Shown here one piece after another: positions 50,267-61,295 of a stretch of DNA of 64,000 nucleotides. The translations under genes were made by a program, and so were the position numbers. Position 1 is the stretch's first letter; each line of letters starts with the position of its first letter. A model generated the notes under the pieces. The model was not told the origin of the DNA. It searched no databases and worked only from the letters and a program-made list of their open reading frames with translations. The DNA is from Syngnathus acus (taxonomy: Eukaryota; Chordata; Actinopteri; Syngnathiformes; Syngnathidae), in assembly GCF_901709675.1 (NCBI RefSeq), contig NC_051092.1:12336491-12400490 (forward strand), given 5' to 3'.

Positions 50267-51498
50267 CTATCTCAGAAAATTTGAATATTTCCTCAGACCA
50301 AGTAAAAAAAAAGATTTAAAACAGCAAAACAAAATCAAACATTTGAAAATGTCCATTAATGCACTCAGTACTTGGTTGGGAATCCTTTTGCACGGATTAC
50401 GGCAACCAATGCGGCGTGGCATGGAGGCAATCAGCCTGTGGCATTGCTGAGGTGTTATGGATGCCCAGGATGCTTCAATAGCGGCCTTTAGCTCATTTGC
50501 ATTGTTGGGTCTGGTGTCTTTCAGCTTCTTCTTCACAATACCCACAAATTCTCTAATGGGGTTCAGGTCAGGGGAATTGGCAGGCCAATCGAGGACAGTA
50601 ATGCCATGTTCAGTACACCATTTACTGGTGGTTTTGGCACTGTGGGCAGGTGCCAGGTCATGCTGGAAAATGAAATCATCATATCCATAGAGCTTTTCAG
50701 CAGACGGAAGCATGTAGTGCTCTAAAATCTGCATTTACTCTGGACTTGATGAAACACAGTGGACCAACACCAGCAGCTGAAATGGCTCCCCAAACCATCG
50801 CTGACTGTGGGAACTTCACACTGGATTTCAAGCAACTTGGATTTTGCTCCTCTCCAACCTTTCTCCAGACTCTGGCGCCTTGGCTTCCAAATGAAAGACA
50901 AAACTTGCTTTCGTCTGAAAAGAGGACTTTGGACCACTTTGCAACTGTCCAGTGCTTCTTTTCCATAGCCCAAGTCAGACGCTTCTTCCGTTGTCTTGAG
51001 TTCAGAAGTGGCTTGACCATGGGAATACGGCTATTGTAGCCCATTTCCCGGACACGTCTGTGAACAGTGGCTTTTGATACCTGGACTCCAGTTTCAGTCC
51101 ACTGTCTTTGAAGCTCCCCCAAATTCTGGAAGCGACTCTTCTTTACAAGGCTGCGGACATCTCTCTTGGTTGTGCAGCGTTTCCTGCCACATTTCCCCCT
51201 TATGTTCTTCTGTGGGTTTTTAGCTTGTATTTTTTAATCTTTTTATTCTATTTATTTTTTATTTTCATGCACTGATCGGTTGGCACTTTTTAAATTTCGT
51301 TGTACATGTGTGACAATGACAATAAAGGTATATTCTATTCTATTCAATTGCCTTTTTGTGGATGTGCTTTGAAACTGCACTCTGTGAACAGCTTGCTCTT
51401 TGAGAAATTTCTTTTTGTGTCTTACCCTCCTGATGGAGGAGGTCAATGATGGTCCTCTGGACAGCAGTCAGATCAGCAGTCTTTCCCGTACTTGTCAT
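50267..51498 (-). pseudogene. Dead Tc1 transposase
   Basis: From the ATG at 51498 the frame begins with a paired-like helix-turn-helix region (DLTAVQRTIIDLLHQEGKT). It is then broken by a LINE tail, resumes through GELQRQWTETGVQVSKATVH and RKKRLTWAMEKKHW, VLFSDESKFCL (first catalytic D), MVWGAI, then shifts frame near 50715 and continues FIFQHDLAPAHSAK (second D) and SPDLNP. At the third catalytic position the reading is NPIREF where the family has NPIENL: a base gained and one lost 15 nt later hide the glutamate. Multiple lesions exclude activity. Confidence 0.9.
51232..51345 (+). mobile_element. Short LINE 3' tail inserted in the Tc1 transposase
   Basis: Carries CACTGATCGGTTGGCACTTT, ACAATGACAATAAAGG and a TATTCTATTC tail, the same terminus as 28706-28815 in the other orientation. 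About 115 bp, severely 5' truncated. Confidence 0.7.
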
Positions 51499-51689
51499 TT
51501 AGTTTACTGAACCAAGCTGAGTGTTTTTCAAGGCTCAGGAAACCCTTGCACGTGTTTCGAGTGAATCAGACCATTCAAGTGATTAATTGAATACCCTACT
51601 AGTATACTTTTTCATGATATTCTATTATTTTGAGATAGGATATTTGAGTTTTCTTAAGCTGTATGCCATAATCAGCATTTTTTTTTTTT

Positions 51690-52290
51690 TTCTTCCTAGG
51701 ACCGGGATCATCGGTCGAGACCGGCGTAACTCTACGACGGCTTCCTGCTTATCCGGCCAGTGATGACTGGGTCCCTCGCCTTGGCCTTGCAGCCGCGACC
51801 CCTGTGGGGAGTCCGCGCCCTCGTGCTCGTCGGGACCAACGACTTTCGCCATGCTAGCCCCGTGGTGACCATCTGCACGTGCCCCGACTGGGTGCCCAGG
51901 ACGCTGCTCACACGTTTGCCTGCTTTGTGATGTTTTCACCGATTCACGACCACGGTCCATTGGGCGCCGTTGAACTGGACTGCCCTTACACCTGTCTATG
52001 GACCCCGTGGAGGCTATTTTGTGTGTTTTGGGGTGTTCTCTTGTATTGAGGGGTGCTGGTTGGCCGCTATTACTTTTTTTCCTTTGTCTTTTAGCTTTGA
52101 TTTGCTTTGATGGCTTTTATCTTGAGCACTTTCTGACTTTCTTTGTGGCGCCGTTGTGTGGCAGCCTTATGAGAGCCTGTTGAGTTGCGCTTATGCCATC
52201 TGTGTGTCTTTTGTATACCCACTCTGTGGTATGGATACTGCTGGGGCCTGAATTTCCCCACCCCTGGGGATCAATAAATGTTCAATCAAT
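51690..52290 (+). mobile_element. Retroposon inserted in the right arm of Tc1
   Basis: About 600 bp beginning GGACCGGGATCATCGGTCGA and ending TGGGGATCAATAAATGTTCA plus ATCA repeats, a LINE-like 3' end. No RT frame is present. The interrupted Tc1 arm continues exactly on both sides. Confidence 0.7.
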
Positions 52291-52429
52291 CAATTAAAAT
52301 AAGAAAAGGCTTGCAGTATTGCAGTTGATTTGTAATGAATCCAGAATGTATGACATTTTTGTTTTTTTAATTGTATTACAGAAAATAAAGAACTTTATCA
52401 CAATATTCAAATTTTCTGACAGTCCTGTA

Positions 52430-52480
52430 TGTATGTATGTATGTATTGTATGTATGTATGTATGTATGTATGTATGTATG
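52430..52480. repeat. TATG tetranucleotide microsatellite
   Basis: TATG units between the Tc1 right end and the first palindrome; a second short run follows the second palindrome at 52783-52810. Confidence 0.95.
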
Positions 52481-52550
52481 TACACTACCGTTCAAAAGTT
52501 TGGGGTCACCCAAACAATTTTGTGACCCCAAACTTTTGAACGGTAGTGTA
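52481..52550. mobile_element. 70-bp palindromic MITE, copy 1
   Basis: A perfect 29-bp inverted repeat (TACACTACCGTTCAAAAGTT plus TGGGGTCAC) separated by 12 bp (CCAAACAATTTT). The terminal sequence is that of a widespread Tc1/mariner-like repeat. It sits directly after a TATG microsatellite. Confidence 0.93.
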
Positions 52551-52714
52551 TATATTTATTTAGATAATTATTTATAGATTATATATATAATCTTCTGTGT
52601 AAAAAATCTTATAATATATATGTATACTTATATTCATAGATTTTTTATAATCTTATACAAATATAAGATATAATTTATAATATTTAATTCATAATATTTT
52701 ATTATAATAATATT

Positions 52715-52784
52715 TACACTACCGTTCAAAAGTTTGGGGTCACCCAAACAATTTTGTGACCCCAAACTTTTGAACGGTAGTGTA
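52715..52784. mobile_element. 70-bp palindromic MITE, copy 2
   Basis: Identical at every base to copy 1, 234 bp downstream, in AT-rich DNA and followed by another TATG microsatellite. Confidence 0.93.
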
Positions 52785-52810
52785 TGTATGTATGTATGTA
52801 TGTATGTATG

Positions 52811-54889
52811 AATAAATAAATTTAAAAAAAATCTTAAATTTGTTGGTTTTTTTTGTCCATATGAACAACTAAGAACTAAAGACTGACTAAGTGCAATTAT
52901 TTGATGACGCACTCAGGAGCTTTCATAATTGTCGGTAAAGCCATTGTCATAACAATTCCTTAGGGCCAGTCAAAAGAACGGAAAGCTGTAACGTCAATTT
53001 GTTGTTTGATCGGTATGCGGGCGATCCACTTGAATTATCTCAGCTATGATAATTATTGTGCTTGTGCTTGTCAACTGTGGCCTGTTTCAGTTTCAGTTTA
53101 TTAAAGGAAAGGTCGACATGTAACATCAAAGTTTCATGGACTGGCCTGACTCAGTTCAAGAACTGTTTTCCAGCAGGTTCCTATAACATTACATACATTT
53201 CAATACAATATATACAATATATATATATATACGTATATATATATATATCTGTTGTCATAATTAATTCCTAATTAATTCAATGAAACTCATTTGAATTTAA
53301 ATCCTCATTTAAATCAGGAAACAAAAAACACCTTTATGGTGGATATGGTCACTGGGGAAGTGCTGCCAGTACTACCTTGGCATCCACCATATTTCTTTGC
53401 TTCTTTTCATTTTGGGGACATGCTGCTCTTACGGGTTATTGTCGTGCCAGCCTCTCACTTTTAGCTTTTCTAGAACATGTTTTGAGGTAATAACTTTAGA
53501 GGTAATAACTGTGTATGTTTTTTTCATTTCTTTTCTTTTACCCCCTGTGTGGGACAGTGCTAGGGTAAACCAAAATACTACTTACAGCAGTCCTGGGTGC
53601 TGTGAGGTTCTGGCTGTTTACTAACTTACTAACCAAGTAGTACTTGGACCATTAAAACTTGAGTCCTAATTTGGATCATTTCACAGTTTCTTTCAACATA
53701 TCAATAAAAATGCAAACATCAAAACAAGGTGAGGAAAACTTCATTCATAGGCACATTTCATTCACAGGGCACCTGTACAAAACTAAGATCATACCAATCT
53801 TCTCAGTATGGAGAATGTAATCCATCCAGGCTAGATTATTGCAGCGCTTTAGCAGAAAAAAACACTTTGGAGGTCTTCAGTTGGTCTAAAATGCAGCAGC
53901 TCAGATTTTTACTGGGGCATTACTCGTGGAATTATGACCATTTTACCTGAGTACTGGCCTCTCTTGACCGACTCCCTGTTCATATTTGAGCTGTTCTCAA
54001 GTTGTTTCTTAAAGGAACTTGCCGACATTATGTTCTCATGCCATCTGTGCACTTGGAGGGGAGCAGCTCAAAAACTCAGTATGAAGTTGCTCAGAGAATA
54101 AGCCTTTTGCAGTCAAGTACCAACTTTGTGGACTGTACTACCTCGTGAGGTTAGACAGCTCTGCTCAGTTTAGGGCTTTGAAATGAAAACATTTGTAAAA
54201 CCAAAGATGCAGATTTATTGTAGCATGACTTTTGACACTTGCCACCGTAGCACTTTGACTGAAAGTGCTTTAGAGATTTTAAATGTACTGACAATTTTTT
54301 GTATAAATGTATATTGCATTTAAGTTTAAGATTAGTCCCGTTCGCTCTTTTCATACTTGACGTGCGCTAAGGCGAAAAAAGTTGCATATCTGGGTAAGCT
54401 GTGTAATTACTCAACAATGCAGATCTTATTTTAAAACCTCTTACCGAAAACATCAATCAAGTAAGATGAGAACCAAGTTAAAAGACTTGGTTCACACAGT
54501 TTTTTGTTTGTTTGTTTTTCTTCAAGTGTAGAGACTCTTGCAGCAAAGCAGGGCCAAAAGTTTCTTACTTTAATAAGACATGATTGAGATTTTTTAAAAC
54601 GTGGCTCAGTGGTATCCTGTACAAATTTTTAGCGACCCAGTTGCGGTTGTACATTTTACCAAGATTTTTGGAGGTAGTATTTCTTAGTGCTCTATTTGGG
54701 TTGCCAGTGACTAACTTATAACCTGTACATCAAAAATGCTGAGTTAAAAACAGCCCAATTTTTCACCCATCAGTTTTATGGCTTGATTGCAAAACAGCTT
54801 CTTCTGCTTCATTGAGTTGCTGCATTCTTGACTAACAGGAACTTTTAATCTTGTTTTGTTTGTTTGAAATTTTCTATGGGGGACACTGC
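52811..54889. other. Intergenic DNA before lectin I
   Basis: Contains a recurrent cluster block at 52995-53045 (GATCGGTATGCGGGCGATCC), a TA microsatellite near 53213-53250 and a LINE relic at 53690-54180. No exon. Confidence 0.5.
53690..54180 (+). mobile_element. Degenerate L2-like LINE fragment
   Basis: Reads PSRLDYCSALAE, SKMQQLRFLLGHYSWNYDHF and, in another frame, VLASLDRLPVHI: the post-RT segment of L2-like LINEs with several frameshifts. No RT core. Confidence 0.6.
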
Positions 54890-54942
54890 CGTCATATAAT
54901 AGGCCTTCCACATTCCAAAACTGTCAACTGAGCAAATATAAA
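54890..54942 (+). promoter_or_regulatory. Core promoter of lectin I
   Basis: CTTCCACATTCCAAAACTGT, CAACTGAGC, then AAATATAAAG. The untranslated exon ends CGACTGCAAAG before gtaactt at 54986. Confidence 0.6.
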
Positions 54943-55121
54943 GCGCCTCGTTTTCCTTGTCAGTATCAAGCATCACGACTGCAAAGGTAACTTCACACAA
55001 TTTCCTATCCTACTGCTGAAACTTTAACTGCAGTTTTCCATTTTCCACATAGTTAGATGCAAATGAAAAACTGACATTTGACAGAAATATTTGCTTTTTT
55101 TTTTTTCTTTCCCTATTCCAG

Positions 55122-55366
55122 ATGGCATTTGCTCTTGACCTGTTGTTCCTCGTTTGTGGAATCAGTGGACTGTTCACTGGAGTCGTAAATTATAATTTTG
55201 TCATTTTTGAACACATTTTTTATGGTGCTTAATGTATAGCTGCAGTATATTTGTCTGTAAATGTTCGGCAGTCAGATTCTAACAATGTGCCTTTCTTCTT
55301 CAAAGGAATCTGTCAAATCGACTCCAAAAATAGGTTGGTTAATCTGAATCATATTGCAAATGAATT

Positions 55367-55397
<31 letters not shown>

Positions 55398-56561
55398 TTA
55401 TTGTTTCTATTGTCTTCAGAATTTCTAAAAATGTCTTATTTTGCTCCCAAAACAACCATTGTGCTGCAGCCAATAGCTGCCCTCAAGGCTGGACTCAGTT
55501 GGACTGTGAATGTTACATTTACGAAGCTGAACCGAGGTCTTTTGCTGATGCAGAGGTTTGGAAGAAAATAGTTGTGATGTCGCTTTATTATGAATAGTGA
55601 TCCTTCTGCTGACTGAACAATTTGGTCCAGAGTCAATATATACCTTGCAAACTGTCTGGCAGATCTAGATGAGTGAAATCAACTTCTGATTCTCTTTTTC
55701 CTTCAGAGCGTCTGCAACATTCTTGGTGGAAATCTGGCCTCCATCCACAATGACTTGGAAAATGCATTTATTGTTGAAGTGATTCGAGCGAATGGTGACG
55801 AGACGGAGGGCTGGATTGGACTCCATGATGCAATTTTGGTAAAACATTGACCAGGACAAACATTCTGATTGAATCCCGTCACTTGTGTTCAGTTAAAGTA
55901 TTTTTGACCAATGGAGAATGAAAGTGTTCTCCAGACTCTTGTCTTGTCACCAGATTAAACAACATATAGAGTTGAGTAATTAATGATAAGAAAACACGTT
56001 GGAACAAATGTTGTTCCACCATTTGTCAAATATACATTGGCAGGACTTGAATTCAACTGCAAAACAATCAATGTAACATTATAATAACGAAACTTTTTTC
56101 TTTCAATATAGTACACTTAAAATTCATCAACATTCTTTGTAATCACGCAATCTTGACCTCCACACTATCTCAAATCAAAGCAGCAGTTTACGTGTTACTG
56201 TTTGATTCAAATATTGTTCAATCAAAACGGATTGCATTAAGGCAAACAAATACCATTCGGATTTGTATTTCCGTGTCCCTTATTCAACTTTTTTGTTGTC
56301 TTCCAGGATACTGACTACATATGGACTGATGGCTCAGATGAAGATTTCCTTAACTTTGACACAGCAAATTCAGAGCCAAACGCATTGACTGGTGACTGTG
56401 TGGAAGTTGATGAGACCGGTAAGTAAACACAGTGATCAAAGTTGGCTACGAACATAATGCTGTAATAACTTGCATTTTTTTTTCTGAAAGATGGACTTTG
56501 GCAAACTGCGAGCTGCACAGACCTCAATGTGTATGTTTGCATCAGAGATATACTCCACTAA
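55122..56561 (+). CDS. Secreted C-type lectin domain protein, gene I
   Basis: Join(55122-55184, 55306-55333, 55470-55555, 55707-55838, 56307-56418, 56491-56561): 163 residues, intact. Signal peptide MAFALDLLFLVCGISGLFTG; 28-nt micro-exon (ESVKSTPKI, which lacks the usual leading Trp-Ser); domain blocks CPQGWTQLDCECYIYE, SVCNILGGNLASIHNDLENA, GWIGLHD, YIWTDGS, NSEPNALTGDCVEV, GLWQTASCTDLNVYVC. EPN is present at the sugar site. An Asp replaces Arg in the signal peptide n-region (ALDLL), which is unusual but tolerable. A likely polyadenylation signal AAATAAAGG is near 56731. Relic H is the nearest relative. Confidence 0.87.
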
Positions 56562-57257
56562 TTACTCCTCTTAACAGCCTGGCTTCTGTCACAATGGTGT
56601 TCGATTATTGTGATGACTCAGTGAAATAATATCAAACTTTAGTGGTACCATTGTATGTGTGGGGGTTTCTATCAACTCCCTTTTCCTTCTCTTATATTGA
56701 CAGCAAATTTGTAATGACATCACTTTCAGAAATAAAGGAACCTGTCTGCATCAAAATATGTTTGTGTCTGTGTCTTCCAATACACTCATTTCCAACATTT
56801 ATGAGTCTATTTCTCATTATTTAATATAAGAACACCAAAAATAATTATCATTTTTATGATAATAATAATAAAAGCATTGTTTTTCAAGCATCTTTCTGAA
56901 AACCAGAGGGAACTGAACAATAAAACTGTGGTTGAAATCACTGAGAAAACATACAGCCAATAAATAATCATAGTGTACACGCTTGTAGAATTGCAGCTTT
57001 AGGAAAGGGAATAAGCACTAATGGGTCAATTTTGTGTGTTATCAGTGTTATATTGTGTAATCTAAAACTTCCAAATAATCAAGCTCTAACAATACATGAT
57101 CATTATTGCAAACTACTACTAAAGACATTTCCACCTTTGGCGTCAATTATAATTAGATAATTTAAAAATGTCCTGTATTGTGTGTGTGTGCCCCATACCT
57201 CACTGCTACAAATAAAACGACTTTCAACTCAAAGCATCTTTTTATTCAGTTAAATCG

Positions 57258-57420
57258 TGGCGGCACAGTGCACCATTGTTTAGCACGTCTGCCCTATAGT
57301 TCAGAGGTGCGGGTTTGATTCTGGCTTCCTGTGTGGAGTTTGCATGTCCTCCTCGTGCGTGTGTGGGTTTTCTCCAGGTACCCTGGTTTCCTCCCACATT
57401 CCAAAAACATGCATTGACCA
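57258..57420 (+). mobile_element. tRNA-derived SINE, 3' truncated, next to the ARF promoter
   Basis: Starts GGCGGCACAGTGCACCATTG, has GGGTTTGATTCTGGC, GTGGAGTTTGCATGTCCTCC and TTCCAAAAACATGCATTG, then stops; no GGAT tail. Confidence 0.8.
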
Positions 57421-57526
57421 CAGGTAATAAACTTCATGTCACACTCCAGTCCGGTTAGTGGCGGAAATGAAATAGTAAGCTCCTTTGCCAGCTGCAAATA
57501 AAAGCCGTAGAAGAAGACAATGATGA

Positions 57527-57534
57527 TGACGTGA
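57527..57534 (+). promoter_or_regulatory. TGACGTGA CRE-like site upstream of the ARF gene
   Basis: TGACGTGA, about 140 bp before the ATG. CREB3-family and ATF6-type factors bind TGACGTG motifs, and ARF4 is a reported CREB3 target in Golgi stress. One motif match is weak evidence. Confidence 0.35.
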
Positions 57535-57667
57535 CGCATTCCACGTTGGCCCGGACGTGGCAGTCGGTACGGGGATCGCCGAAATAATATCGAACATTTC
57601 TTACACCTTTGTCTTTTGTTTTAAGAATTAGGGTATTTGCGGAGGAATCAAACATCACCTAGCAGTT

Positions 57668-60034
<2,367 letters not shown>

Positions 60035-60712
60035 ATGCGGACCAACCATAAGGATGAAAGCCTGAACTTTCACACGGACATTCAACGTTTGGTCCTCCAG
60101 CTGCGGAGGACATGGCTGGTGGCCAGTAGTTGTTTTTTTTTTTTTTAAATGTTTTATGACAGGGGCGGTTAAGGTGTTGTCGATTTGTCCAAGTTTCATT
60201 CTATTGTCTGACCAGCAATCTGTGAGTGTCATCATGAAAATGATGCAATTTGACCACTTGAGTAATTCCAGTCTGATATTAGGTTAGCGTTTCTTACATT
60301 CTGATCAGTGGCTACTGACCAGGATTTGTTTTTGAAGTGTTCTTCCACAGCATTGCCTCCCACTGAATGGATCCAAAAAGGAACATTGTGCCTTTTTTTC
60401 ATGCTTTATGCTTATCACCTACCGAAGATGTTGTTGTGACTTTAAAAATACAAAAGACTTCTTTGTACTGTTTTTCTGGGTGCCCTGTTTTCCTAACCAA
60501 AAGTTTGCTCGTAACATTTTGTCAAGGCTAGCAAGATTGTTAGATCTAACAACTGTTTAAATACATAAAAGGATTCATTGTCTTCTCATTGCAAAAACGA
60601 TCTGCATGACAATAATTGTTGATATTTCTTTTGCTTGTAATGTTTGCTAGCAAATACTTAATATTTAGTGCGATATGTTTTAATTCTCTTGTTACCTAAT
60701 TCTTGTCTAAGA

Positions 60713-60718
60713 AATAAA
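60713..60718 (+). promoter_or_regulatory. Polyadenylation signal of the ARF gene
   Basis: AATAAA in AAGAAATAAACATC, about 680 bp after the ARF stop codon; the likely end of the 3' UTR. Confidence 0.6.
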
Positions 60719-60729
60719 CATCTTTTCTG

Positions 60730-61295
60730 AGAGCCAATTGAAGATGAAGTTAATTTATTATTTGCCCGATTACAAATAGGTTAGTTTGCATCTAACTGCA
60801 ATGCATCTCACTGAGGAGTTTCTAGTACTGTATTAACAAAATAATAGACCTATTAGAATTTAAGTAGAACCATAACTATCATTTAATGTGTGCCGTTTGA
60901 GTCTTATCACAAAAACTAACAATGCATGAGGCTTTTTGGGGTCAATTGAGATACACAGTGTTTGCATGTGAATGTACAAGCACTATTTAATTGGCGTAAT
61001 GCATTTATGACAGCTAATCTGGCTTAGCAATGATGGATCAGGTCTGTGCCTGTCAGCAAGCAGTCAAATGGGTCGGTGTTGAACAACAAGTGTTCTGTTT
61101 CACCTTTTTGCACCTTTACATGGTGTGCTTTTGTACAAACTACAATTAATTGTACAAACTACAGTTAATGGGAATTATCGTACCTCCGTCCAACACGTTT
61201 GCAAAGGTAAGTTCTGAGTTAAGTTGACAAACCAGACAGTTGTGTAGTACAGTCTGATATTGGGTGGGGGTGCTACACCTCCTCCCCGGTGTAGG
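60730..61295. other. Short intergenic stretch and possible 5' UTR of ptpdc1
   Basis: Only about 570 bp separate the ARF polyadenylation signal from the first recognised ptpdc1 exon. A donor GCAAAG|gtaagt at 61206 suggests an untranslated first exon spliced to the acceptor at 61293. Confidence 0.45.

Larger units (their letters stand above)
50087..52427 (-). mobile_element. Tc1-type transposon with long terminal inverted repeats and two insertions
   Basis: Left end CAGGACTGTCTCAGAAAATT and right end with the inverse AATTTTCTGACAGTCCTG, each next to TA. The inverted repeat is about 200 bp (left 50087-50285; right 51625-51685 plus 52291-52427), including AATGTCATACATTCTGGATT. The right arm is split by a retroposon (51690-52290), and the transposase by a LINE end (51232-51345). 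Confidence 0.9.
56562..57667. other. Intergenic DNA between lectin I and the ARF gene
   Basis: Lectin I 3' UTR to about 56750, a TAA microsatellite near 56860, then a SINE fragment (57258-57420) and the ARF promoter and 5' UTR. This marks the end of the lectin cluster. Confidence 0.5.

Noticed and set aside
51625-51960. Minus-strand frame of 111 codons with charged residues
   Set aside because: It spans the junction of the Tc1 arm and an inserted retroposon; no family resemblance.
61168-61206. ATG GGA ATT ATC... followed by a good donor, as the first coding exon of ptpdc1
   Set aside because: Splicing from 61206 to the acceptor at 61293 would put the downstream exon out of frame, so this is more likely 5' UTR.
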